A stretch of 51,964 nucleotides of DNA from an uncultured Pelagibacteraceae bacterium (GTDB taxonomy: Bacteria > Pseudomonadota > Alphaproteobacteria > Pelagibacterales > Pelagibacteraceae), in contig CACNVR010000001.1 in NCBI GenBank assembly GCA_902623975.1, forward strand, positions 1 through 51,964, in the 5' to 3' direction. Made by a program: the position numbers and the translations under genes. This document shows positions 15,836 to 24,376 of this stretch, piece after piece. Within the stretch, counting starts at the first letter, position 1, and each line of letters starts with the position of its first letter. The notes beneath the pieces are model-generated. The model had not been told where the DNA came from. It did not search any database and saw only the letters and a program-made list of their open reading frames with translations.

Positions 15836-17587
15836 TTATTCGCCCGAGAGAACTCTTTCGTACTCTCTAAAATTTAACTCACCTGTAGCAATCATACGTC
15901 TGCCCATATCTTGCATTGTTTGAAAACCCTCTTTTATTGCAATTTCTCTTAATTCCGGCGTGGTTGCTTTTCTTAATATTGCCTCCTTTAAAGGTTTTGA
16001 TACAACCAAAATTTCATAAATACCTTGTCTGCCTTTATAACCAGTATCTTTGCATTTTGCGCAGCCCTTCCCTTTAATAGCTTTTACTCTTGTTGCTTGT
16101 TCGGCTGAAAAACCTAAATCTTGTAAAACTTTTGGATTTACGTCATCATCAGGCACTCTACAATCTTTACAATTTCTTCTTGCAAGTCTTTGGGCAACAA
16201 CTAACTGACACGCAGCACTAATTAGATAATCTGGAGTTCCCATGTTTTGTAGTCTAGTAATTGTACTTGGAGCATCATTGGTGTGAAGTGTGCTAAATAC
16301 TAAGTGCCCGGTTAACGCAGCTTTCAAACCTATATCAACAGTTTCTTTATCCCGCATTTCTCCTACTAGAATTATTTCTGGGTCTTGTCTTAAAAATGAT
16401 CTCAATGCTGAAGCAAATGTTAAACCAATATCATCTTTAATTTGAACTTGGCCAACGCCATCCAATTCATACTCAACTGGATCTTCAGCAGTTAAAATAT
16501 TTAGATGAGGTTTACTTACTTCTTTTAAAATACTGTAAAGAGTTGTTGATTTACCGGAACCGGTTGGACCAGTAACCAGAATTAAACCTTGTGTAGAGTG
16601 AATAGATTTTCTTAAGCTCTTTAAATCTTGATCTTCAAAGTTTAGTTGTTCAAGAGTAATATCTCCTGCATCCTTGTTTAATACCCGCATTACTATTCTT
16701 TCATTATTTGCTGTTGGTAATATCGAGAGACGAAGGTCAACTACTTTACCTTCGATTTTGAAATTAATCGCACCATCTTGAGGTAACCTTCTTTCTGCAA
16801 TATCAAGTTTACCCATAATTTTAAAACGAGTTACTACAGCTCCATAATTATCGTGCAAAAATTTTCTATATTGTTCTTGTTCCTGAAGCATTCCATCAAG
16901 TCTGTATCTTACTCTTGAGGAAAACCTATACGGTTCAATATGAATATCACTAACACCACTTTTAATCGCATCTGCAACTACTGCTGTACTAAATTTAATA
17001 ACTTCAGACTCATTCTCAATAGCTTCAATATCCTCTTCTGGCGCTTTTTCTAAAACTTCTCCAGCATCACCAAGATCAGAGTCAAAAGTTTTTTGTTTTT
17101 CTTTATTCTCTTCTCTAATTGTCGCGGCTGTTACCTCGCCACTTTCACTTGATATTCTCTCAATAAATTCTGAAATTTGAGTTAAAGGTGCTGCATGTAG
17201 TTCAATATTTTTTTTTGTGATAGCTTTTAAGTTTCTCATCAAATTTAATTTAGAACTATCTGGAATTGCTATATGAAGGGTCTTGCCATCTATTTTAAAT
17301 GGGGCTACAAAATTTACTTTGATATAATTTGATGGTAAAACAGTCTTAACTTCCTCAGAAACATCAACTTTTGTTAAATCTATTATGTCTAAGCTTTGTT
17401 CTTTAACTAAAATATTGAGAATACTTTTTTCATCAGTTAATTTTAAATCAAAAACTGCCTCTATTTGAGATTTATTCCCTTCGGTGCTTGTTTTTTTTAT
17501 ATTAATTAAATCTTTTCCAGATATTACATCGTTATCAATTAAAACATTGATTAGATTAATCTCGCTTTCTCTACTAATTTTTAACAT
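15836..17587 (-). CDS. pilB: Type IV pilus assembly ATPase (PilB/MshE/GspE family)
   Basis: 583 residues. An N-terminal GspE/MshE-N domain (about 1-145) is followed by an acidic linker and the secretion ATPase core. Walker A GPTGSGKST starts at residue 340, the Asp box lies at TAEDPVEYE, Walker B is IILVGEMRD (about 405-413), and the His box is GHLVFSTLHTND. A tetracysteine zinc site (C473, C476, C509, C512: CKDC and CAKC) is intact, as in PilB/GspE. It powers pilus extension from the cytoplasm. The MSHA-like operon order and N-terminal domain make MshE an equally good name. Confidence 0.95.
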   Translation of the reverse strand: MLKISRESEINLINVLIDNDVISGKDLINIKKTSTEGNKSQIEAVFDLKLTDEKSILNILVKEQSLDIIDLTKVDVSEEVKTVLPSNYIKVNFVAPFKIDGKTLHIAIPDSSKLNLMRNLKAITKKNIELHAAPLTQISEFIERISSESGEVTAATIREENKEKQKTFDSDLGDAGEVLEKAPEEDIEAIENESEVIKFSTAVVADAIKSGVSDIHIEPYRFSSRVRYRLDGMLQEQEQYRKFLHDNYGAVVTRFKIMGKLDIAERRLPQDGAINFKIEGKVVDLRLSILPTANNERIVMRVLNKDAGDITLEQLNFEDQDLKSLRKSIHSTQGLILVTGPTGSGKSTTLYSILKEVSKPHLNILTAEDPVEYELDGVGQVQIKDDIGLTFASALRSFLRQDPEIILVGEMRDKETVDIGLKAALTGHLVFSTLHTNDAPSTITRLQNMGTPDYLISAACQLVVAQRLARRNCKDCRVPDDDVNPKVLQDLGFSAEQATRVKAIKGKGCAKCKDTGYKGRQGIYEILVVSKPLKEAILRKATTPELREIAIKEGFQTMQDMGRRMIATGELNFREYERVLSGE

Positions 17588-17592
17588 AAGCT

Positions 17593-19146
17593 TTATAAAA
17601 TTTTTGGTGCGATAAACACCAATAATTCATCTAGTCTATCCGTTTTCATCTTGCCTTTAAACAATTTTCCTACTACTGGAATATTTGACATACCTGGTAC
17701 CTTTGAAGAATTATCATTAACTGTATTACCTTTAATTCCACCAATAACTACAATGTCACCATCAGCAACTAACAGTTTTGTATTAAGCTCCATTGTTTCA
17801 ATTCCTATAGCGCCACCTATTTCATTAGGAGCATCATTATTAACTTTTACATCTAATAAAACATTTCCATCTCCAATAATACTTGGTGTTACAGTCATCA
17901 CCAATGCTGCATCAACAAAAGTATCAGCACCTTCTCCACCATCTAATGGTATTTGCTGCCCTTGTTTTATTGTTGCAGTTTGATTATCTAAAGAAAATAT
18001 TTTTGGATTTGAAATAACTTTATTTAAATTTAGAGTCTCAAGAGCATCAAGCTCTGCTTTTAAAACTGCAGTACCAGTTCTTCTTAAAACACCAATTCCA
18101 GCTGTTCCAGCTCCAGCTAAACCCTCAGGTCGAATATCAAATAATGCATCTGAGCCACTACCTGTACCATCCGCTATTGCGCCATCTGCACTAAGAACAG
18201 AACTTCCGCCTTGTGTACCACCAGCTCTAATTCTTTTTTTTGTATAAGCAGCACCAAGTCTACCTCCTAACATGCTTTCAAAATCTGAGGAGGCTTTAAC
18301 AATAAATATCTCCATTAAAACTTGTTTAGTTCTAACATCTATTTCTCTAATGACTTTATCAACAACATCTAAATCTTTTTCTTTACCTCTAACAATTATT
18401 GATCTTGTCGTTTTTTCCTCTGTTACTTGTATCGGAATAAATGAGCCAGCTGCTGACGTAGATGTAAATAACTCAGTCACTGTCGCTTTAGCTTCAGCTG
18501 GTGAAATATAATAAAGTCTGAATATTTCTGAAACAATCGGTTCTACTGAGTCTTCAAGCTCAACTTTTTTCTTAACAGCTTGTGCTCTAGCTGATTTGTA
18601 ACTTTCTTGTGAAGTAAGAGTTGCTGGTGTTGCTACTCTTATAATGTTACTTGCAACATCTATATCAGCTGCAAAATTTTTCATATCCAATAAAGCATTA
18701 AATGCCTTATCCCAAGGAACATCAATTAGCTCAGCAGTGATAGCTCCTGCAACATCATCTCCAACTAAAATATTTACTCCTCCAATTTTAGCCATCATAG
18801 TCATTGCTTCATTGTAATCCATGTTTTGAAATTTAAATGAAACTGTTTGCTTTAAAGATGTAAATTCCTCAGGAATTAATAAATAATTTTTCTCCTTAAC
18901 AGATGATATTTTTTTTCTTTTTTTAAGTTTAACAACATCTGCCTCTGCAGGTATTGGTCCCATTTCGACTGTCTTTTCTATTTCTGACTTACCGATTTTT
19001 TTAACATCTGATTTTATTAATGGAGTATCATGTTTAAATCCTTTAGATCCTTTTTTTCCAGAAGTTTTCCCGGTAGCCATACAACCTGAAACTAGTAAGG
19101 CTAAAAGAATTAAAATGATAAATGATTTAAAATTATTTTTAATCAT
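17593..19146 (-). CDS. Outer membrane secretin, lipoprotein type (PilQ/MshL-like)
   Basis: 517 residues. The signal peptide ends with lipobox LVSGC (Cys22), so it is a secretin lipoprotein, as in MshL, rather than a large PilQ with AMIN domains. A charged N-region is followed by an STN/secretin N domain (about 100-170, FKFQNMDYNEAMTMMAKIGG), a second N domain (about 205-275, VSEIFRLYYISPAEAKATVT) and the secretin core (about 340-517). The core carries ISNPKIFSLDNQTATIKQGQ and the terminal VPGMSNIPVVGKLFKGK signature. It forms the outer membrane pore for the pilus. It overlaps the PilP-like gene by one base. Confidence 0.93.
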   Translation of the reverse strand: MIKNNFKSFIILILLALLVSGCMATGKTSGKKGSKGFKHDTPLIKSDVKKIGKSEIEKTVEMGPIPAEADVVKLKKRKKISSVKEKNYLLIPEEFTSLKQTVSFKFQNMDYNEAMTMMAKIGGVNILVGDDVAGAITAELIDVPWDKAFNALLDMKNFAADIDVASNIIRVATPATLTSQESYKSARAQAVKKKVELEDSVEPIVSEIFRLYYISPAEAKATVTELFTSTSAAGSFIPIQVTEEKTTRSIIVRGKEKDLDVVDKVIREIDVRTKQVLMEIFIVKASSDFESMLGGRLGAAYTKKRIRAGGTQGGSSVLSADGAIADGTGSGSDALFDIRPEGLAGAGTAGIGVLRRTGTAVLKAELDALETLNLNKVISNPKIFSLDNQTATIKQGQQIPLDGGEGADTFVDAALVMTVTPSIIGDGNVLLDVKVNNDAPNEIGGAIGIETMELNTKLLVADGDIVVIGGIKGNTVNDNSSKVPGMSNIPVVGKLFKGKMKTDRLDELLVFIAPKIL

Positions 19147-19652
19147 TAATTACTTCTTTCAATAACTTGGTTTTTAAAATTAATAACAACTAATGACTCT
19201 CCTTTATTGTCAAAAACTATTTCTTTTGAACTTATTCCTATTAATGATACACCTGGTGCAATTTCCTCTAGTGCTGATAATGTTATAACTTCCCCATTCT
19301 CATCAATTATGGATGCATAACTCTCATTTTCACCCTCAATTATTCCAACAAGTTTAAAATTAAACACACTTAAATTTCTTTTTTCCTCTTCAGACTCAGC
19401 AACCACTTTGATACCAGAACCACCTCCTAACGATCCATCACCAACAAATGGGTCATTTAACGGTAAAGGCTCTTCGTTTCCAACCTCAGAACTAATACCT
19501 GCTTGTTTCAAGGCTTGTTCCTTTTTTATTTTCTGATTAATCTCTTTTGCTTTTTCAACAATGTTTTGCTGACTATCGTGGCTATCGGCTTGAGCATTAA
19601 TTGCTACAAATAATAAGTATAAAGTTACTAGTACAATTTTAAAAAAATTCAT
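19146..19652 (-). CDS. PilP/MshK-like periplasmic pilus assembly protein
   Basis: 168 residues with a signal peptide (ending near INAQA), a charged coiled segment (IVEKAKEINQKIKKEQALK) and a short C-terminal beta domain (about 105-165, NFKLVGIIEGENESYASII, then ITLSALEEIAPGVSLIGISS). The LPLNDPFVGD stretch matches the N-D-P-F motif typical of PilP. It has no lipobox cysteine, unlike many PilP proteins. By family role it links the inner membrane PilN/PilO complex to the secretin. It overlaps the PilO-like gene by 14 bp and the secretin by 1 bp. Confidence 0.82.
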   Translation of the reverse strand: MNFFKIVLVTLYLLFVAINAQADSHDSQQNIVEKAKEINQKIKKEQALKQAGISSEVGNEEPLPLNDPFVGDGSLGGGSGIKVVAESEEEKRNLSVFNFKLVGIIEGENESYASIIDENGEVITLSALEEIAPGVSLIGISSKEIVFDNKGESLVVINFKNQVIERSN

Positions 19653-20331
19653 CTGCTAAGCCTACTATTGTCAGTGTTCCATTTACTTTTATCGCTCCGG
19701 TTGTATCCCCTTTTAACACTTGTATTGACTCCTTGTCAAAATTTAACATTTTTTGAGATAGAGAGAGCTGCCTTTTAAACTTAATATAGCCCAAAAAGTT
19801 ACCTTTTATCTCAAAATCTACTGGTATTTTGTAATACGCAATATTCTCAACTTTCTTTTCATCATCTTTTTTACCCTTACTTTTTTTACCTGTTGCCTTT
19901 GCGATTGCATCCGCTTTAGTCATAGCCTTAATATCTTTTTTCTCGATTTTTGAGATAACCAAATTATTTTTTCCTGCAAACTCACTTAGCGTTTGATAAA
20001 GACCCTCAACTTCTGCTTTTGAATGAAACAATGTAGAATACTGTTTATACTGAGGTGTTATTTTCTTAACCTTCTTTTTAGCAAGAATAATTTTGTTATT
20101 AATTTCTTCAGTTTCTTTTATTTTTAAATTCATATCATCAAGTTGAGCTTTCTTTTTGTTTACTATCGGATTAAGAACACCATAAAAAATAATCAAAAAG
20201 AAAACTACCGCTCCAACAATTGTACCAATTTTGATCCAAGTTTTTTTTTCAACATTTTTTAGCTTAGCTTGGATGTCATCTAAGCTTATATTTTTTAAAT
20301 CAATACTTTTTAAATCAATCTTAAAGTTCAT
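19639..20331 (-). CDS. PilO/MshJ-like pilus assembly protein
   Basis: 230 residues with a bitopic topology: a cytoplasmic start (about 1-30), a single membrane helix (about 33-53, IGTIVGAVVFFLIIFYGVL), a coiled coil (about 60-100, KKKAQLDDMNLKIKETEEIN), then a small ferredoxin-like periplasmic domain with YQTLSEFAGKNNLVISKIEK and KIPVDFEIKGNFLGYIKFKRQL. This is the PilO/GspM pattern. A Lys-rich insertion (KATGKKSKGKKDDEKK) interrupts the domain. It lies between the PilM-PilN fusion and the PilP-like gene, the usual M-N-O-P order. Confidence 0.88.
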   Translation of the reverse strand: MNFKIDLKSIDLKNISLDDIQAKLKNVEKKTWIKIGTIVGAVVFFLIIFYGVLNPIVNKKKAQLDDMNLKIKETEEINNKIILAKKKVKKITPQYKQYSTLFHSKAEVEGLYQTLSEFAGKNNLVISKIEKKDIKAMTKADAIAKATGKKSKGKKDDEKKVENIAYYKIPVDFEIKGNFLGYIKFKRQLSLSQKMLNFDKESIQVLKGDTTGAIKVNGTLTIVGLADEFF

Positions 20332-20333
20332 AA

Positions 20334-22700
20334 TTATATCCTCTTAACCTTAACAAAAACTCTAAATCCTTTCATTGTAACACCACCTTGTGTTCTTTGA
20401 GGAAGTCTCATTGAAGCTAAAGAAGCTTGTTCAACAAGATCTTGTTTTCCTAAATTTTCTATAAATTTTAAAATATCCTGGTCGCTTGCCGCTACTCCTT
20501 GAATAGTTAAAAGATTTACTCCATTATAATCTACTTTATCAAACCTCAATCTAGTTGGAACACTGGAAGCAATCTGTGCTAATACTCTATAAGATAATTC
20601 TTTATTAGATTTTAAAGAATTACTTAATTTAAGAGTAGTTTGCATAATCTTGAGCTCTTTTGAAACTGTTTTAAGTTCAGCTGATTTTTGTTGATGAGTT
20701 TGTTTTACTTTAACATAATTTTCTAATTTTTTGTTATAGGAATGAATATTCCAAAATGATAAAGCGAATAATACTAAATATAAAGCAGCGATACCACCTG
20801 CTAAACCTTTAAAAGCAAATCCTGAAATCGCTTTCATTTTCTTTTGTTGGAACATGCTTTTTCTATTGGGAAGCAGATTGATATTTTTTGCAGCTGTTAC
20901 AAATTTATAATAACCAAACACATCCAATTTTCTAAATGCTAAACCTATTGGAGTTGTTAAATATGATCTATTTGTTGAGTCAATTTGTTGATCAAATTGT
21001 TGTGGAACTTGTAAACCCTCAATTGGATCAAATAAGGTGAAACTTACATTTAATAGTGTTTTTCTAAAAATTGATAAATAGTCCTCAACATTTTCTAAAT
21101 CTGAAACTACCTTTAAATTTCTAATTCGTTTTTCATATTTAGTCTCAAAATCCTGAACTGCTTGTTTTACCTGTGTTACGTATCTTCTTACCAAAGCTTC
21201 TTTTTCTTCTGCGTCTTGTGACTCTAGTAAAATTTTTCTATCTTGGCCTCTTAGAAAAATATCAGTAATTATTGGGTTATTATCATACAAGATCATCAAG
21301 TAATTTTCATCAAGACCAAATTCTAAAACTGCTGTTAAATTTGCATCTTCAGCTTTTTTAGATATTTGATTTATTTGATCCACTGCAGATTTTAATGCAA
21401 AACATTTTACGTCGATGATGACTGGATTTAAGCCACTACTTTTTACAATAGAAACATAACTATTTATGTCTGCTAATTTAGATGCAACAAATAAAATATC
21501 CATTGTATTATCTTTTTCATTTCTATTGATAACTTGATGAAAAATAGAATAATCATCCAAGTTGTCAGTTAATTGTACTAAGTTTTCCCATAATGAATTA
21601 GTTTCAATTGCTTTTTGTAATTCCTCATCTTTCATTAATGGAGAAGTGACTACTCTTATGATTGCACTTGTGACCGGAATTGAAATGGCAACATTAGTTA
21701 CGTCTATTTTAGATTTTTGTAACGCTAAACTTAATTCTGTTGCAACCTTTTCAGCATTATCTAACACATTACTTTCATCAGGAATATCAATCTTATGTGT
21801 GTAAAATTTTTCTAATACCCACTGATTAGACTTATTAGTATTAATTTGAGCTAATCTGATTTCTTTGTTTGTAAGTTCAACACCTATAACTTCTTCACCT
21901 TGAATTGAAGATTTTCCAATTTTAGATTTTAAAAAATCTATCACCTTATTTAAAGGATTATCTTTACTTTTAACTGGAGACTTAGGTAATTTTATTCCTT
22001 TTAATGATGGTTTTTTGAATTTTAAATTTTTAAATTTTCCTAAAATGTTTGAAACTTTATTTTTTGAAGGTTCTTCAATATTTTCATTTGTTGTATTTAC
22101 TGGTTCATTTTTAAAATTAACTTCTTTACTGGTCGTTGACTGGTCTGCTTGATTAATATTTTGCGCACTAACCTCAGGAGTTGCCGATGGAGCAGCTGTT
22201 GAAACTGGTTTTTCTTCAACACTAGGTTCTGCAACAGGTTGTTCATTTGGTGTTGGTTGATTTTGTTGAACTTCTTCTGCTAATTTTTTTTGTTTCTCGC
22301 TTTCAGCGTGTATATCATCAAACCATTTCTCTAATATTGGGATTGCTTCTTCGAGATTTTGTGTTCCAGACGAAGAAATTTTCTGTTTTCCGTCAATATA
22401 AAGCCTACCTACCCAATTTTTTGACTTAAGCTCACCTTTGTACTTATCTTGCCTCACATATATATGTAGTCTTCCATCCTTTTTGTGAATAACTTGATGC
22501 TCTGGAGTTTCATTTTGACTTTCATCACTTGTTTTTGTTTCATTTTCATTATTTTCTTGAATATTTTGGTTTTCAGTTGAAACTTCAGTGGAAGGATTAT
22601 TTAAATTTTCATCAACTCCAGGTTGATTATCAACTTTATCTGCATTTTCCTCGTTTTCCTTTGAGGAAATTATATTTTCATCTTTTTTATCTTCAGTCAT
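20334..22700 (-). CDS. PilM-PilN fusion with extra N-terminal domain
   Basis: 788 residues. The region of about 1-70 is acidic and disordered. Residues of about 70-130 form a small basic strand-rich domain (KKDGRLHIYVRQDKYKGELK, then a helix LEEAIPILEKWFDDI) that looks like a compact beta-sheet-helix fold of the AP2/Arm type. A Pro/Gln/Lys-rich linker follows to about 265. Residues of about 270-600 are PilM-like (actin fold; start GEEVIGVELTNKEIRLAQIN, later TAVLEFGLDENYLMILYD). At residue 607 comes INLLP, the PilN peptide that in other species docks into PilM, followed by a membrane helix (about 632-651), a coiled coil and the PilN periplasmic domain. The docking peptide is thus retained in cis. 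It is the first gene of the assembly operon. Confidence 0.85.
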   Translation of the reverse strand: MTEDKKDENIISSKENEENADKVDNQPGVDENLNNPSTEVSTENQNIQENNENETKTSDESQNETPEHQVIHKKDGRLHIYVRQDKYKGELKSKNWVGRLYIDGKQKISSSGTQNLEEAIPILEKWFDDIHAESEKQKKLAEEVQQNQPTPNEQPVAEPSVEEKPVSTAAPSATPEVSAQNINQADQSTTSKEVNFKNEPVNTTNENIEEPSKNKVSNILGKFKNLKFKKPSLKGIKLPKSPVKSKDNPLNKVIDFLKSKIGKSSIQGEEVIGVELTNKEIRLAQINTNKSNQWVLEKFYTHKIDIPDESNVLDNAEKVATELSLALQKSKIDVTNVAISIPVTSAIIRVVTSPLMKDEELQKAIETNSLWENLVQLTDNLDDYSIFHQVINRNEKDNTMDILFVASKLADINSYVSIVKSSGLNPVIIDVKCFALKSAVDQINQISKKAEDANLTAVLEFGLDENYLMILYDNNPIITDIFLRGQDRKILLESQDAEEKEALVRRYVTQVKQAVQDFETKYEKRIRNLKVVSDLENVEDYLSIFRKTLLNVSFTLFDPIEGLQVPQQFDQQIDSTNRSYLTTPIGLAFRKLDVFGYYKFVTAAKNINLLPNRKSMFQQKKMKAISGFAFKGLAGGIAALYLVLFALSFWNIHSYNKKLENYVKVKQTHQQKSAELKTVSKELKIMQTTLKLSNSLKSNKELSYRVLAQIASSVPTRLRFDKVDYNGVNLLTIQGVAASDQDILKFIENLGKQDLVEQASLASMRLPQRTQGGVTMKGFRVFVKVKRI

Positions 22701-22739
22701 AATTACTAAACTGTGCTAAAAATAATTTTTTAAAACGAA

Positions 22740-23078
22740 TCTCTAACACAAATTTTAAAATCTCTAACACAAACTTTTCTAAAATGCTAACACAAAAGTA
22801 AAAGTTGCATGCTCATTTTGGGTCTTAAAACAAAAAAACAAGGAAAATCAACAGTTTTTGAAAAAATAACAATAAAGCATTCTTAGTTAAAATTGTAATC
22901 ATAATTTGAAAATTCTAACACAAATATTTCATTCTCTAACACAAGATAGAAAATCGGTTTGTGTTAGAGAATACCAAAAGTTAAAATTACACAAAAAGAT
23001 AAGTAAAATCAACAAAAAGAGAGTTCTGATCAATTTTTAATTTTTTTGTGTTAGAGATAACTTATTTTGTGTTAGAGA
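22740..23078. repeat. Array of eight 13-bp elements TCTCTAACACAAA
   Basis: Forward copies lie at 22740-22752, 22761-22773, 22784-22796 (ATG start variant), 22912-22924 (ATT variant) and 22933-22945 (final G). Reverse copies (TTTGTGTTAGAGA) lie at 22958-22970, 23045-23057 and 23066-23078. Six copies form three pairs exactly 21 bp apart (two helical turns), and the third copy is 23 bp from the second. Copies five and six form a 12-bp-arm inverted repeat around 22951. This resembles a multi-site operator or iteron cluster for one dimeric or oligomeric DNA-binding protein. Confidence 0.85.
22811..22823. promoter_or_regulatory. Near-palindromic 13-bp site 5 (pilus operon)
   Basis: Sequence GCTCATTTTGGGT, one mismatch to RCYCATNATGRGY, 110 nt upstream of the PilM-PilN ATG and between the third and fourth copies of the 13-bp array. 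Confidence 0.5.
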
Positions 23079-23141
23079 TAAAACTTTTAGATAAAAAAAT
23101 TTTCAAATCCTATTTTTTTATCAAGAATTTTATCAAAATTC

Positions 23142-23154
23142 GCTCAATTTGGGT
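23142..23154. promoter_or_regulatory. Near-palindromic 13-bp site 6 (pilus control region)
   Basis: Sequence GCTCAATTTGGGT, two mismatches to RCYCATNATGRGY, about 440 nt upstream of the pilus operon start. Too far for direct promoter contact; it could act in looping or be a chance match. Confidence 0.35.
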
Positions 23155-23194
23155 AATTTTTTCAAAATTTTTTTATAAAATATAAAATAAACTT

Positions 23195-23221
23195 AAAGTT
23201 GTAACAATTTTTAACAACTTT
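23195..23221. terminator. Possible hairpin terminator 3' of the methyltransferase operon
   Basis: An 8-bp inverted repeat AAAGTTGT / ACAACTTT with an 11-nt A/T loop. It lies about 270 nt beyond the methyltransferase stop on the minus strand, in T-rich surroundings. The stem is A/T-rich and weak, and no clear poly-T tract follows directly, so this is tentative. Confidence 0.25.
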
Positions 23222-23493
23222 TATTAGAAAATATAAATTTTATGAATTTTTTTTTTGTTGTTTTTAAATTAAAGACAAATTTTATTAAAATTAAGAAAAA
23301 TTATTTAGAAAATTATTTTTTAATTCATGAATATTAAAAATAGAATTTAAAAAACTAAAATTGTTATTTAACTTTATTATAATTACAAAAACTTAATAGA
23401 ATATAAATAAAAATATAAAAGATTTTAATAATATTTTAATTATTCTTTTTTTTTATTTTTATTTTCCAAGAAAAAAAATAAAACTCTTAATTT

Positions 23494-24135
23494 TTAATTA
23501 ACTTTAAACAATCCTAGCCAAGCATTTACATCTTTGCTTGCTATATAATCTGATTTAAAAAATTCTAATTGCTTCCATTTATTTTCTTCTTTCAAAAAAT
23601 TTATTTTTTTATCAAAACTATAATCAACATAAATGCCTTCGTTAATTGTGAAACATATTAAGCCACCAGGTTTTGTAATTCTAATAAATTCATCTAACGC
23701 TTGTGGTTTCACGTGTCCAAATGTAAAAGTTCCAACACACATCACTGCATCATAAAAATTATTTTCAGTAGAAATAGGTTTATTTAAATCAACCTTTGTT
23801 AATTTTTGATAAAGATTTTCTGGAATTGTATCTAATAACTTTTGTGAAAGATCTGCACCATGAAAGTTTTTATAACCAAACTTTTTTAATTCCAATCCAA
23901 CTAAACCTGTACCACATCCAGCATCAAAAATAATTGCGTCTTTATTTAAAGCATACTTTTTAAAAGTGTTGACTGTTTCTTTTGGTCCAGTGTAATTCCA
24001 CTCAATCATATCTTTATTATATTTATTTTTTTCTCCCCACTCATCGTAATACTTCATTACTTCTTCAGTGGTCTTTAGTTTATAAATCGGTATCTTGTTG
24101 CCAACATCTTTAAGAGACATAAATATTTTTTCCAT
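23494..24135 (-). CDS. Class I SAM-dependent methyltransferase
   Basis: 213 residues. Motif I is IIFDAGCGTGLVGLELKKFG (about 93-112), followed by the acidic-loop region FHGADLSQKLLDTIPENLYQ and motif IV/post-I NFYDAVMCVGTFTFGHVKPQ, with ITKPGGLICFTINEGIY as the motif VI strand. The layout resembles the small-molecule or METTL27/WBSCR27-like methyltransferases. The substrate is not identifiable. It is the last gene of an apparent operon with the 79-residue protein (1-bp gap) and the winged-helix regulator upstream. A second in-frame ATG at 24120 could also serve as start. Confidence 0.85.
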   Translation of the reverse strand: MEKIFMSLKDVGNKIPIYKLKTTEEVMKYYDEWGEKNKYNKDMIEWNYTGPKETVNTFKKYALNKDAIIFDAGCGTGLVGLELKKFGYKNFHGADLSQKLLDTIPENLYQKLTKVDLNKPISTENNFYDAVMCVGTFTFGHVKPQALDEFIRITKPGGLICFTINEGIYVDYSFDKKINFLKEENKWKQLEFFKSDYIASKDVNAWLGLFKVN

Positions 24136-24136
24136 A

Positions 24137-24376
24137 TTAAATTTTTACTGACAAATTTTTTCCTAAATTAATAAATCTATCTGCTAAAATTATATCTTTA
24201 TTTTTCTTTTTTATAAATAGTAAATATTTTTTCGTCACTTCGTAATTTATTTTAAAAAATTTTAATAAAAAAAGAATTGTCATTAAAAAAAGTTTGTTAT
24301 TAAAAGTGAATTCACAAACAATCTTTGAGAAAATTAACTTCACATCGTTCTCTTTTTTATTATATATTTTTTTCAT
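24137..24376 (-). CDS. Small basic protein of unknown function, coupled to regulator gene
   Basis: 79 residues from ATG 24376, which overlaps the TGA of the regulator gene (ATGA at 24376-24373). The open frame extends further upstream to 24427, but that part lies wholly inside the regulator gene and the coupled start is more natural. The protein is very Lys/Ile/Phe-rich with one hydrophobic stretch (NKLFLMTILFLLKFFKINY) that could be a membrane helix. I recognise no domain. The tight coupling on both sides supports it being a real gene in a three-gene unit with the methyltransferase. Confidence 0.55.
   Translation of the reverse strand: MKKIYNKKENDVKLIFSKIVCEFTFNNKLFLMTILFLLKFFKINYEVTKKYLLFIKKKNKDIILADRFINLGKNLSVKI

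Larger units (their letters stand above)
22701..23493. other. 793-bp AT-rich control region upstream of the pilus operon
   Basis: No credible gene on either strand. It contains eight 13-bp elements (separate entry), sites 5 and 6 of the palindromic family, an AAAGTTGCAT stretch at 22801-22810 also seen before pilin B, and, from about 23160 to 23480, sequence that is almost pure A+T with frequent homopolymer runs. The left part should hold the pilus operon promoter; a TAAAAT-like -10 lies around 22755. The right part is also the 3' side of the methyltransferase gene. Confidence 0.7.

Noticed and set aside
22740..23078. CRISPR-like appearance of the repeated 13-mers
   Set aside because: Units are only 13 bp, occur in both orientations, have no uniform spacers and no cas genes are present.
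22701..23493. Replication origin (iterons plus AT-rich stretch)
   Set aside because: I see no DnaA boxes of the TTATNCACA type and no replication gene nearby. It fits better as the pilus operon control region, though I keep an origin test in the findings.
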